DNA of 64,000 bases, from positions 1-64,000 of the forward strand of contig JBBKWJ010000117.1 of the NCBI GenBank assembly GCA_037968895.1. The letters run 5' to 3'. Shown here one piece after another: positions 33,509 through 41,414 of the stretch. Within the stretch, counting starts at the first letter, position 1. Every line of letters begins with the position of its first letter. Origin of the DNA: JBBKWJ01 sp037968895. GTDB taxonomy: Bacteria > Actinomycetota > Acidimicrobiia > Acidimicrobiales > SZUA-35. A model generated the notes under the pieces. The model had not been told where the DNA came from. It saw only the letters and a program-made list of their open reading frames with translations, and made no database searches. The position numbers were made by a program, and so were the translations under genes.

Positions 33509-34341
33509 TGTCCCAAGATCTTCCGCCTTACCTCTCCCCCTCGTCGGCTGCGTCGTACGACGACTGTCCCAAGCGCTGGCGCTTCAAGTACATCGACAAG
33601 CTCCCGGAGCCACCAAGTGAGCCTGCGCTGGTCGGAAACTTCGCCCACGAGGTCTTAGAGCATCTCTGCGAGCTGCCCGAAATCGACCGCACCGTCGACC
33701 AGGCAAAGACGCTCGCCGCAAAGCTTTGGCCCGAGTTCGAAACGACTCGAAACTTCGGCGAGCTTGAGCTGTCACCAGACGAGAAGCGGGCCTTTCGATG
33801 GAAGTCGTGGCTCGCGATTACCGGTCTTTGGGACCTCGAAGACCCGGCAACGATCGACGTTGTCGCGACTGAGCAGAAGGTTTCCGTCGACCTTGGCAAT
33901 GTCCCGTTCCTCGGCATCGTTGACCGGGTTGAACGCGATGGCACAAAGCTCGTCATCAGCGATTACAAGTCTGGCGCGGTACCGAAACCGCGTTACCGAG
34001 ACGACAAGATCAAACAGGTCATGCTCTACGCCGCCGCCCTCGAGGCGATGGAAGGCGAGCAGCCTGAGCGGGTGCAATTGCTGTATCTCGGCCAGCAAAC
34101 GGTGGCGACTACCGTGACCGATCGCAAGATCGAGGCTGCAGTCGGCGAACTCAACAGCACCTGGGCCGATCTGTCCGCGTCGTGCGAAACCGACACATTT
34201 GCCGCGAAGACCGCTGTTCTGTGCGGCTGGTGCCCATACGCAGCAATCTGCGAAGAAGGCATGGCCTACCTGCAGAGTCGCTATGACAAGGGCAACCTGC
34301 CAGCCCACGCCCCCGCTATCGAGCACCTCACCACTACCTAG
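33508..34341 (+). CDS. PD-(D/E)XK nuclease, RecB-like, with probable [4Fe-4S] cluster
   Basis: 277-residue stand-alone RecB/Cas4/AddB-type exonuclease domain. The nuclease core is visible: GNFAHEVLE (His47), Asp139 in GIVDR, Asp152 and Lys154 in ISDYKSG, and the QxxxY motif (Gln170, Tyr174). One cysteine near the N-terminus (Cys20 in YDDCPKRW) and three near the C-terminus (Cys239, Cys242, Cys248 in CGWCPYAAIC) match the iron-sulfur staple of AddB and Cas4. The enzyme probably degrades or processes DNA ends in repair. No helicase or cas gene is adjacent, so CRISPR adaptation is unlikely. ATG overlaps the previous stop (TAATG). Confidence 0.82.
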   Translation: MSQDLPPYLSPSSAASYDDCPKRWRFKYIDKLPEPPSEPALVGNFAHEVLEHLCELPEIDRTVDQAKTLAAKLWPEFETTRNFGELELSPDEKRAFRWKSWLAITGLWDLEDPATIDVVATEQKVSVDLGNVPFLGIVDRVERDGTKLVISDYKSGAVPKPRYRDDKIKQVMLYAAALEAMEGEQPERVQLLYLGQQTVATTVTDRKIEAAVGELNSTWADLSASCETDTFAAKTAVLCGWCPYAAICEEGMAYLQSRYDKGNLPAHAPAIEHLTTT

Positions 34342-34365
34342 CCTGCACCACGAACACTAGCTTGA

Positions 34366-34398
34366 CGAACGGTTTGGGGTCAGACCCCAAACCGTTCG
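34366..34398. repeat. 33-base palindrome, copy 1 of a two-copy family (terminator-like)
   Basis: CGAACGGTTTGGGGTC, one spacer base, and its exact reverse complement form a 16-base-pair hairpin 24 bases after the nuclease stop. A related element with the core CGAACGGTTCGGGG lies at 38546-38579, also intergenic. It probably acts as a terminator or mRNA stabiliser. Confidence 0.8.
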
Positions 34399-34469
34399 CG
34401 CCGGTTCGCTCAAGTTCTTCGGTGGGAGTCCGAAAACATGGGAGAAGCTACGGCGGAGTGTGTAGGCCA

Positions 34470-34652
34470 ATGACAGCGATTGAATTGCCAAAACCCGTTA
34501 CCTCACTAGCGCTTGACGCTGGTTGGCATCGTGACCCAATGGGCGAGCATCGGCTGCGGTACTTTGACGGCGCCGAGTGGACAGATCACGTAACCCACTT
34601 CGGGCCTTGGCCTTGTGAAGGCTGCGATTCTGTCGACACGACGAACGACTAG
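34470..34652 (+). CDS. DUF2510 mini-protein
   Basis: 60 residues, essentially one DUF2510 motif: AGWHRDPMGEHRLRYFDGAEWTDHV, then a tail with two cysteines (PCEGCDS). Such Trp-rich modules usually sit at the N-terminus of membrane proteins; here there is no membrane segment, so it stands alone. The open frame starts earlier (34362), but that part reads through the palindromic repeat. The ATG at 34470 starts the conserved part. Function unknown. Confidence 0.6.
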   Translation: MTAIELPKPVTSLALDAGWHRDPMGEHRLRYFDGAEWTDHVTHFGPWPCEGCDSVDTTND

Positions 34653-34706
34653 CCGCAAAGAGGGCGAAACGGTCGGCTCGAGGCCTCAACCGCTCGCCAC
34701 TTCATC

Positions 34707-35921
34707 TCAGCCTGTTATTGCTGCCTGATAGACGGCAGAAAACTCGGCGTCTTCCTCGTCGCTGAGGACCCGCCAATCGGTAGATGCGTCGAGCCACGAC
34801 TGTGGCGGGTTTATGAGGGGGTTGCTGGCTACCTCAGGATCGAGCTTCTCGAGCTCGGACCCGACTCCGCTTACTGGCGAGATGTACTGCACCTGATTCG
34901 TAAGCTTGGCGCTCACCACGGGGTCGTAGTAGTAGTCGATCAACTGGTTGACCGCAGCGTGAGCCTCGGCACTAACGGTGATCGGCACTACCCAGTTGTC
35001 GGCGAAGCTCAGCATCCCCTCGTCTGGAACGACGAACGCAATGTCGGGGTTCACGCGCTGAATCTGAGCGATATCGCCCGAGTAACACATTGCGATCGCA
35101 GTGTTTCCCGCAGCGAGATCGGCGAGATAGTCGTTTCCGGTAAAGGCGCGGAATTGGCCCGCATCCCTCGCAACTTTGACCTTGTCAGCGGCCGCCTGCA
35201 CGACAGCCAGATCGACATTCGTGAGGCTGCTTCCCATGCCTCGAATGACCAATCCGAGTCCATCTCGAAAATCGCTGAACATAGTCACGTTGCCCGCAAA
35301 TTGAGGGTCGAAGAGATCATTGATACTCGTGATCTCGCGACCAGTAAGAGCAGAGTTGTATGCGATCGAAATGAAGCCGCCAAAGTACGGCAGGCTAAAG
35401 GCCCGATCGGGGTCGATCGGCGACTGACCGAACGCGAGATTGGCCCTTGCATTCGGAATAAAATTCATGTCGAGCGGGGCCAGATAACCAAGCGAGATAA
35501 GCCGTCCCACCATGTGGTTTGAGACGATGAAGGTGTCGGCGCCAATGTCGAGACCGTCTCGTAGCTGCTCGCTGATACTGGCAAAGTACTGCTCGTTGTC
35601 GGTTATGGCCTCGCTGTATACGACTGTGATCCCAGTGGCCTCGGTGAAATCATCGAGGGTCGAAGTGTCATCTACGCTTTGCTCGGCCAGGTCGATATAT
35701 GCGGGCCAATTTGACCATCGAACCGAACTGGTAGCGACGACATCCTTCAGCGACCCAACCGTCGTCTCCGTCACAACAAGCTCGTCGCCACTGGCACACG
35801 CCCCAAGGAGCGCAGGCGACAATGCAAAACCACCAAGCGCCATGGCTCCGCGACCAAGAAACCCTCGGCGGTTGAGATTTTCGGGGCCTTCTGCGACCGA
35901 GCCGTCTAACGAACTAGTCAT
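34707..35921 (-). CDS. Tat-exported PotD-like (polyamine-type) substrate-binding lipoprotein
   Basis: About 404 residues. The twin-arginine signal NRRGFLGRGAMALGG is followed by a lipobox-like LLGACAS, so it is likely a Tat-exported lipoprotein. The mature part has the spermidine/putrescine binding-protein fold (SNWPAYIDL near the start, TGITVVYSEAITDNEQYFA, ADTFIVSNHMVGRLI, MCYSGDIAQI, FVVPDEGMLSFADNWVVP). Actinobacterial PotD proteins normally sit with PotABC; none is present here, so it may be an orphan receptor. The ATG at 35921 has an AAGAGAG site; the longer frame adds ten residues. It is divergent from the Hsp70-like gene. Confidence 0.85.
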   Translation of the reverse strand: MTSSLDGSVAEGPENLNRRGFLGRGAMALGGFALSPALLGACASGDELVVTETTVGSLKDVVATSSVRWSNWPAYIDLAEQSVDDTSTLDDFTEATGITVVYSEAITDNEQYFASISEQLRDGLDIGADTFIVSNHMVGRLISLGYLAPLDMNFIPNARANLAFGQSPIDPDRAFSLPYFGGFISIAYNSALTGREITSINDLFDPQFAGNVTMFSDFRDGLGLVIRGMGSSLTNVDLAVVQAAADKVKVARDAGQFRAFTGNDYLADLAAGNTAIAMCYSGDIAQIQRVNPDIAFVVPDEGMLSFADNWVVPITVSAEAHAAVNQLIDYYYDPVVSAKLTNQVQYISPVSGVGSELEKLDPEVASNPLINPPQSWLDASTDWRVLSDEEDAEFSAVYQAAITG

Positions 35922-36088
35922 ACTCTCTTTCAGCTGAGACCGAGGCAACATAGCTCATAGAAGCAGCGGGTCAGCAGGTGTGCAATAGGGGCCGACTCTA
36001 GCAATTATCCTCACGCGCAACGAACGATTGTGCGTCATCGAACGTCCGAGCGCTAAAGTCAGTTGAATCGCCAAGAGTGAGAGGCCCG

Positions 36089-37225
36089 ATGTCTGTTCCC
36101 AAATTCGCAAAGGCCCCATCACTTATCACTATCGACCTTGGCCGCAACAGAGCAACTGGCAGCGTCGTTGCTTCCGATGGCTCAACGGAGCCATTGCGTG
36201 TCGAAGGTCGCGACGGTCTGACAGTTCGCTGTCTCGGCGACAGCGGACGGCGCACTGAGCGTTTCACCGATCGCCTCATTGAGTTGGTCGACCGCGACGA
36301 ATTCGCAGCGGCCAGCGACCTCGTCGCTGGCATCGCACGCGACCTGCTCGCTGGCTTCCCGGCTACAACCCCTGTTGTGATCGCAATCCCGGCGGCATTC
36401 GGGCCGGTCTGCGAGTCTGCAGTCACCGCTGGGTTCTCACGGGTGGCGATTGTCGAGACGGTCGTTCGCCGCCCCGTCACGTCGCTGTCTTCGTGCCACG
36501 ATCGTGGTCCCTCGCCCATCTTGGTCGTCCACAACGATGGCGGAGAAATCTCAGCGGTTGCGTTCGATAGCGCGAGCCACCGAGTCTTTCCTCCCGCGCC
36601 GCTAAGCACTGGGCCAGACGACTCACACGGTGCGGTCGCCAAGCGGCTCCACACCTACGTCCGTGACGTCGCCGCCCATCTGCCAACCAGCGAGACCGTG
36701 ATCGACGATGCGTGGATCGCAGTGGCGTCTAACTTCACGACCATCATGCTTTCGGGACCGGGCGCCTCGCACCCTTCATTTCAGTCCTTCATCGACGATC
36801 AGTTTGGTCCGCTCGCAACCATCGTTACCGACCAACTACGCCCATCGGATGCCATTGTCCAGCTCGGGCCGCTGCATTCTCGGTGGGCTGCAGGATGGCC
36901 TACAGCACAGCCTCATGTAGAGGACGACCGGCTACGGCTCCTCACGGAGTCAGGCGAGCCGTATCGGCTACGAATCGGCTCGCAACTTGCCACCGGAATC
37001 AAGGTTCCCGCCGACCTACGCTCGGGCACGCGACTCCGCACTCTGCCTGACGGTCGGCTTCTGCTGCTCGGCGCTGCCGGTCAACGGCCCTTGACGATGA
37101 GGGTTCGATGGTCCCTCACGAGCGGAGCGCCAACCGACCTTGATATTGAGGCAATCGGGCGACGACCACTCGAGCTCGTTACAGCCACAAACGATCAACA
37201 ACATCTAGCCACAGTTTCGTCGTAA
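36089..37225 (+). CDS. Hsp70/actin-fold ATPase-like protein, degenerate
   Basis: About 378 residues. The order of elements follows an Hsp70 nucleotide-binding domain: LITIDLGRNRATGSVV (phosphate 1, with DLGTT changed to DLGRN), PVVIAIPAAFGPVCESAVTAGF (connect 1), RPVTSL in place of EPTAAAL, and ILVVHNDGGEISAVAFD in place of the DLGGGTFD strand. There is no substrate-binding domain or C-terminal lid. The changed nucleotide-contacting residues suggest altered or absent ATP hydrolysis. GAGAGG lies just before the ATG. The 3' end overlaps the convergent M20 peptidase by 47 bases. The role is unknown. Confidence 0.6.
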   Translation: MSVPKFAKAPSLITIDLGRNRATGSVVASDGSTEPLRVEGRDGLTVRCLGDSGRRTERFTDRLIELVDRDEFAAASDLVAGIARDLLAGFPATTPVVIAIPAAFGPVCESAVTAGFSRVAIVETVVRRPVTSLSSCHDRGPSPILVVHNDGGEISAVAFDSASHRVFPPAPLSTGPDDSHGAVAKRLHTYVRDVAAHLPTSETVIDDAWIAVASNFTTIMLSGPGASHPSFQSFIDDQFGPLATIVTDQLRPSDAIVQLGPLHSRWAAGWPTAQPHVEDDRLRLLTESGEPYRLRIGSQLATGIKVPADLRSGTRLRTLPDGRLLLLGAAGQRPLTMRVRWSLTSGAPTDLDIEAIGRRPLELVTATNDQQHLATVSS

Positions 37226-38528
37226 GACGAAGCGATTCGATATCGATTCGTTCGTTGTGACCATGAAAGCGACGCATGAACTCGCCGATGTCGATTTTGT
37301 TGCTCAGCAGCCCCGCCCCGAATGCGACGGTCCCCTTCTCTCGGAAGAATCGTGAGTCGGTTCCTCCGGTAACGATGCTCGGGATAATCGCGGCATCGGG
37401 ATAGGCGACGTGCATCGAGTCGTTCAGTGCAGTCCACAAGCTGTTGTCAATTGGCGACGAGGTCGCGGGACCATCTGAGATCGACTCGATATCAACCCAG
37501 TCAATAGCGTCGCCGAGCGCCGTCCGCAGGTGCTCAAGAACGTCGTCGTAGGTTTCACCAGGCAGCGTGCGGATGTCGATCTCAACGACGACCTTGTCAG
37601 GAATCACGTTTGTCTTCACGCCGCCATGTACGACGTTAGGGCTGAAGGTGGTGTGAGCGCAGGCGTGGCTAACACTGGCGAACGCAGGCGGCAAGTCCGC
37701 TAGCGCATCGTTGAGCGCAGCCGGATCGAGCAGCTTCTTCGTGAGGTCATCGGGGAAACCCATGGCCAAGATACGGGCCGCCCACAGCTCATCCAGCTGA
37801 GGCTTCGGTGTGTACGCCGCGATGCGGCGAACCACTTCAGCCGCCTTAACGAGCGCGTTGTCGGTCCCGTATGGCATCGAGCCATGGCCCGGGGTGCCCT
37901 TTACGGTGATCTTGGTCCACGCCACACCCTTCTCGGCCGTTGTCACCATCAAGGTGGTGCCATTCGGCGAATGAAGAGGAATGCCACCAAACTCAGTGAG
38001 CACGTAGTCGCAGCGCAGCGCGTCCCACTCGGTATCGATCAGCACCTTCGCCCCGTGTACGCCGCCGGCTTCTTCGTCGGCAACCCCGAAGTAGATGATG
38101 TCGCCGGGGTAGCGCTGGCCTGAGGTCACGATGTGGCGAAAGGCGACGGCCATCGATGACGTGAGGTTAAGCATGTCGACCGCGCCGCGCCCCCAAATCT
38201 CGTCGCCGACAAGCTCGCCGCCGAACGGATCTCGGTCCCAGCCCTCAGGTGACACGGGCACCACGTCGGTGTGGCCCATCAGGCACAGCGATGGCGCCGT
38301 CTTGTCGGTGCCCTCGTAGCGGGCGATGAGGCTCGTCCGATTGGGGGTTGGCTCGAAGGTTTGGATGTCGACGCCCGTCCCCTCAAGCTCGTGCAGGAGG
38401 AGCTTGGCACTGACCTCCTCATTGCCAGACTCAGGGCGACCGTCGTTTACACACTGGTTGCGGATGAGCTGCTGGAGAAGGTCGACGGTTTCGTTTGTAA
38501 GGCGGTCAAGAGTCGAGGCGTCGGTCAT
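37179..38528 (-). CDS. M20-family zinc peptidase / deacylase (ArgE/DapE-like)
   Basis: 449 residues, a two-zinc amidohydrolase-type peptidase. The first metal motif is LMGHTDVVP (His86, Asp88), the bridging Asp is in GRGAVDML (Asp118), and the catalytic Glu is in ADEEAGG (Glu152, Glu153). A dimerisation domain (about 200-330) follows and SIVTGGTDSRFFR supplies late active-site residues. Relatives hydrolyse N-acyl amino acids, dipeptides or succinyl-diaminopimelate; the context gives no clear choice, so I do not name argE or dapE. TAAGGT six bases before the ATG suggests a leaderless message. The palindromic repeat lies just upstream, ending the ETF operon. Confidence 0.85.
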   Translation of the reverse strand: MTDASTLDRLTNETVDLLQQLIRNQCVNDGRPESGNEEVSAKLLLHELEGTGVDIQTFEPTPNRTSLIARYEGTDKTAPSLCLMGHTDVVPVSPEGWDRDPFGGELVGDEIWGRGAVDMLNLTSSMAVAFRHIVTSGQRYPGDIIYFGVADEEAGGVHGAKVLIDTEWDALRCDYVLTEFGGIPLHSPNGTTLMVTTAEKGVAWTKITVKGTPGHGSMPYGTDNALVKAAEVVRRIAAYTPKPQLDELWAARILAMGFPDDLTKKLLDPAALNDALADLPPAFASVSHACAHTTFSPNVVHGGVKTNVIPDKVVVEIDIRTLPGETYDDVLEHLRTALGDAIDWVDIESISDGPATSSPIDNSLWTALNDSMHVAYPDAAIIPSIVTGGTDSRFFREKGTVAFGAGLLSNKIDIGEFMRRFHGHNERIDIESLRLTTKLWLDVVDRLWL

Positions 38529-38534
38529 GACGCG

Positions 38535-38540
38535 ACCTTA
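38535..38540 (-). promoter_or_regulatory. Putative leaderless -10 (TAAGGT) for the M20 peptidase
   Basis: On the minus strand TAAGGT ends exactly six bases before the ATG of the M20 gene. It lies directly after the palindromic terminator of the upstream ETF genes. Confidence 0.45.
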
Positions 38541-38545
38541 CACGC

Positions 38546-38579
38546 GCGAACGGTTCGGGGAAATCCCCGAACCGTTCGC
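38546..38579. repeat. 34-base palindrome, copy 2 of a two-copy family (terminator-like)
   Basis: GCGAACGGTTCGGGGA and its exact complement form a 16-base-pair stem around two bases. It shares the CGAACGGTTYGGGG core with the element at 34366-34398. It lies between etfA (ending upstream on the minus strand) and the M20 gene, so it probably terminates the ETF transcript. Confidence 0.8.
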
Positions 38580-38606
38580 AACACGAGTAGTCAGTTGTGG
38601 CTGCAG

Positions 38607-39572
38607 CTATCGGGCTTTCAGAGCCTCGATGAGTGCAGGCATGACCTTGTGGACGTCGCCAATGATGCCGAGATCGGCGATACCGAAGATCGGTGCCTCG
38701 GCATCCTTGTTGATGGCGATGATGTTCTTTGAACCCTTCATGCCAACAAGGTGCTGAGTGGCGCCCGAGATACCAGCGGCGATGTAGATGTCTGGCTTCA
38801 CGACCTTGCCGGTCTGGCCAACCTGCTGGGAGTATGGAACCCAGCCGGCGTCGACGATGGCACGAGATGCGCCAGCCGCTCCGCCAAGGAGCTTGGCCAG
38901 ATCGTCGATCATTGCGAACTTCTCGGCCTCGCCGAGTCCACGGCCACCGGAAACGACAATTCTTGCTTCGTCGAGCTTTGGTCCGTCAGACTCTTCGATG
39001 TGTCGGTTGGTCACGATTGCGCCGCCGGCGCCATCGAGATCGGGCACGTCGAGGTCTTCAACAGCGGCCTCGCCGCCATCGACCGACTCAGGCTGGAACG
39101 ACTTAGGCCGCGCAACCATGATGAATGGGCCTTCGCCGACAAACTTGGTCTTGATGTCGGTTGCGCCACCGAAGATTGGCTCAGTGCCAACGAGTGCGTC
39201 GCCATCGAGTTCGATGTCGACCACATTGGTGATGACCGTGCGGTCGAGCCGCACCGACAGGTGAGCGGCAACGTCGCGGCCGTCGTACGAGCTCGCACAG
39301 AACACGGCGTCTGGCCCGTCACCGGCATCGACTGCAGCCGCAATAGCGGCGGCGACAGGGACGCCAACAAGGGCGCCGTCTAGATCGCCAGTGGCGAAGA
39401 CCGTTTCGGCGCCATACGCACCGGCGGCTTCGGCGATGTCGTCGCCATCGCCGGCGTAGACGCAGGCAACGGTGTCGGCGAGGTTACGAGCCTTGGTGAT
39501 GAGTTCGAGTGTGGCAGAGGTGAGTTCGCCAGCTTCAGCTTCGGCGTAAACCCAGATGGTATCGAGTGTCAT
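38607..39572 (-). CDS. etfA: Electron transfer flavoprotein alpha subunit
   Basis: 321 residues. With EtfB it forms a soluble FAD protein that carries electrons from acyl-CoA and other dehydrogenases to the quinone pool. The C-terminal FAD-binding signature is clear: RIVVSGGRGLG, then GAAGASRAIVDAGWVPYSQQVGQTGKVVKPDIYIAAGISGATQHLVGMKGSKNI as a conserved block, then INKDAEAPIF. The N-terminal alpha/beta domain begins TIWVYAEAEAGELTS. It lies 17 bases behind etfB and is followed by a palindromic terminator. Confidence 0.94.
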   Translation of the reverse strand: MTLDTIWVYAEAEAGELTSATLELITKARNLADTVACVYAGDGDDIAEAAGAYGAETVFATGDLDGALVGVPVAAAIAAAVDAGDGPDAVFCASSYDGRDVAAHLSVRLDRTVITNVVDIELDGDALVGTEPIFGGATDIKTKFVGEGPFIMVARPKSFQPESVDGGEAAVEDLDVPDLDGAGGAIVTNRHIEESDGPKLDEARIVVSGGRGLGEAEKFAMIDDLAKLLGGAAGASRAIVDAGWVPYSQQVGQTGKVVKPDIYIAAGISGATQHLVGMKGSKNIIAINKDAEAPIFGIADLGIIGDVHKVMPALIEALKAR

Positions 39573-39589
39573 AATAATCGTCCCTTCGC

Positions 39590-40369
39590 TCAGATGGCCT
39601 TGAGGGCTTCGAGCATCGCAACGATCTTGAGGTACCCCTCGCCGTCGTCTTCGATGATGTCGCCGGCTTCGCGGACAGGCGCAACGGCCACGTCGACGAT
39701 TTCCTGATTTGATCCTGCCCAGCCAACCGAGTCGGCAGCAAAGCCGAGATCGGCGGTGGTCTTCTCGTCGACGGGCTTTGACTTCGCAGCCATGATGCCT
39801 TTGAACGAGGGGTAGCGAGGCTCAACCACGCCAGCGGTCACCGAGATGACGGCAGGCATTGGGCATTCGACCTCGTCGTAGCCACCATCGGTCTGACGCT
39901 GCACCTTGAGCGTGCTGCCATCAACCTCGACGGCCTTGGCTGCGGTGACAGAGGGGATTCCGAGAACGGCTGCGAGCTGTGCTGGCACCGTGCCCGTGTA
40001 GCCGTCGGAGCTTTCCGAACCAGCAATGATGAGGTCGGCGCCCTGGTCTTTAATGGCAGCACCAAGAATCTTGGCGGTGGTGAGTGCATCGGATCCGATG
40101 AGTTCGGGATCGCTCACGAGCACCGCGGATGCCGCACCCATCGCAAGCGCAGTTGCCAATCCGGAACGTTCTCCGTTTGGCGCCATTGAGACGAGCGTGA
40201 CCTCACCTCCTCCCGCCGTATCAACGAGCTGGAGAGCCATTTCGACACCATAGCTGTCAGATTCATCCAGAATCAGCTTGACGTCCCTCTTCAGGGTTCG
40301 TGTTTCGGGGTCCAAGACGCCAGGATCAGCTGGGTCCGGGATCTGTTTTACGCAGACGACGACCTTCAT
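39590..40369 (-). CDS. etfB: Electron transfer flavoprotein beta subunit
   Basis: About 259 residues. The protein begins MKVVVCVKQIPDP, the typical EtfB N-terminus, and has the AMP-binding-site region DLIIAGSESSDGYTGTVPAQLAAVLGIP and the C-terminal recognition stretch with RYPSFKGIMAAKSKP. The frame is open 62 codons further, but the ATG at 40369 matches the family. TACGAT lies eight bases upstream, and a TetR-type palindrome overlaps the expected -35. First gene of the etfBA operon, most likely serving fatty-acid oxidation. Confidence 0.93.
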   Translation of the reverse strand: MKVVVCVKQIPDPADPGVLDPETRTLKRDVKLILDESDSYGVEMALQLVDTAGGGEVTLVSMAPNGERSGLATALAMGAASAVLVSDPELIGSDALTTAKILGAAIKDQGADLIIAGSESSDGYTGTVPAQLAAVLGIPSVTAAKAVEVDGSTLKVQRQTDGGYDEVECPMPAVISVTAGVVEPRYPSFKGIMAAKSKPVDEKTTADLGFAADSVGWAGSNQEIVDVAVAPVREAGDIIEDDGEGYLKIVAMLEALKAI

Positions 40370-40392
40370 AGGGGCACATCGTAGATGGTTTC

Positions 40393-40408
40393 TTGACCGT
40401 CCGGTCAA
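40393..40408 (-). promoter_or_regulatory. TetR-type operator before etfBA
   Basis: TTGACC-GTCC-GGTCAA is an inverted repeat of the TGACCG-N2-CGGTCA class bound by many TetR-family repressors of fatty-acid and acyl-CoA metabolism. It covers the position expected for the -35 of etfB (which would itself be TTGACC on the minus strand). The regulator is not in the window. It lies in the 103-base gap to the divergent kinase-like gene and could affect both. Confidence 0.6.
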
Positions 40409-40460
40409 ATGGTTCGGCTGTGAAATTTGTCCCTTGGCCAATTCAGGCCTCTGCATAGGC

Positions 40461-40466
40461 CACACT
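40461..40466 (+). promoter_or_regulatory. Putative leaderless -10 variant (CACACT) for the DAGK-like gene
   Basis: CACACT ends exactly six bases before the GTG at 40473, the same hexamer and geometry as for the SGNH hydrolase. The first base departs from TANNNT. Confidence 0.3.
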
Positions 40467-40472
40467 GGGGTC

Positions 40473-41414
40473 GTGAAGCTGGCCCTCCTTGTTAATCCTG
40501 TGGCGTCTTCGGTCTCTGGCCGAGACCTTGTCCTATTGAAGAAGGTGCTCGGCAAAGACCACGAACTTGTCGTGCACGAGACCAGCCGGCAGGGTCATGC
40601 GACGCGATTGGCCCATCGCTCGTATCGCGAGGGCGCCGACGCAGTGTTCACCCTGGGTGGTGATGGCACTATCAACGAAGCCGCAAACGGCCTGCTCGAC
40701 ACCCCATGCCCGGTCGCACCGCTGCCAGGCGGCTCGACCAACGTCTTCGCACGCGCCATCGGCTACCCAAACAACGCCGTCGCCGCAGCCAGTCTGGCCC
40801 TGGCCGCGCTAGAGACCGGTTCGATCATCAGGGCCGGCGTCGGCATGGCCGACGACCGTGCCTTCCTCTTTCATGTGGGCGCTGGCTTCGACGCCGCCGT
40901 CGTCAACCAGGTCGAGTCGCGCGGCACGATGAAACGGATTGCGGGACATCCATGGTTCCTGGCCTGTGCGGTGTCGACGTGGCTGAAGCAATCACGGTTA
41001 AAGGACGGCTTTGCCGCCGACTTTTCTGACGGCACCCACCTCGACGGCTTACGCCTCGCCGTGACGCTAAATACGAATCCATACACGTTCCTCGGCGATC
41101 GCCCTCTCGATCTCGCTCCCGAAGCCACTCTCACCTCAGAACTGAGCGTGGTAGCACTTTCATCCCTCTCGCTAAATCGTTTGCTTCCTGCGGCGAAGCT
41201 CGCATTGTTCCCCGACGACGAGGGGCTCCCAAACCGCGGCGCGCTCCACCACCTCCGCGATATCACCTCGGTCACCTACAGCGGCACGACGCCATTCCGC
41301 TACCAGCTCGATGGCGAGCCACACTCGCCAGTCAATTCGCTCACGGTCAGCTATCGGCCTGACGCGCTCTCGGTTGTCGTCCCCGCGAAACCCGCAGAAG
41401 TCCGGCCGTCCTAA
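40473..41414 (+). CDS. Diacylglycerol kinase / sphingosine kinase-like lipid kinase
   Basis: About 313 residues with a DAGK catalytic domain. The start KLALLVNPVA is the canonical N-terminal strand, GGDGTINEA (62-70) is the nucleotide-binding signature, and PLPGGSTNVFARAIG replaces the more usual PLGTGND. The C-terminal beta-sandwich ends in YQLDGEPH, also conserved. Such enzymes phosphorylate diacylglycerol or other lipids, for phospholipid turnover or phosphatidylinositol-mannoside-type pathways. I chose the GTG at 40473, since the longer frame runs through the etfB promoter. It converges with the GDPD gene, and the two stop codons overlap. Confidence 0.87.
   Translation: MKLALLVNPVASSVSGRDLVLLKKVLGKDHELVVHETSRQGHATRLAHRSYREGADAVFTLGGDGTINEAANGLLDTPCPVAPLPGGSTNVFARAIGYPNNAVAAASLALAALETGSIIRAGVGMADDRAFLFHVGAGFDAAVVNQVESRGTMKRIAGHPWFLACAVSTWLKQSRLKDGFAADFSDGTHLDGLRLAVTLNTNPYTFLGDRPLDLAPEATLTSELSVVALSSLSLNRLLPAAKLALFPDDEGLPNRGALHHLRDITSVTYSGTTPFRYQLDGEPHSPVNSLTVSYRPDALSVVVPAKPAEVRPS

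Noticed and set aside
33508..34341. Cas4
   Set aside because: The cysteine staple and nuclease motifs fit Cas4, but also AddB/RecB-like repair nucleases, and there is no cas1, cas2 or array in the window.
35998..36654. A 218-codon minus-strand frame opposite the Hsp70-like gene
   Set aside because: The plus-strand frame shows recognisable actin-fold motifs and a good ribosome-binding site; this one is low-complexity Ser/Arg.
34366..38579. CRISPR or transposon end based on the two related palindromes
   Set aside because: Only two copies 4 kb apart, no spacers of constant length, no cas gene and no transposase between them.
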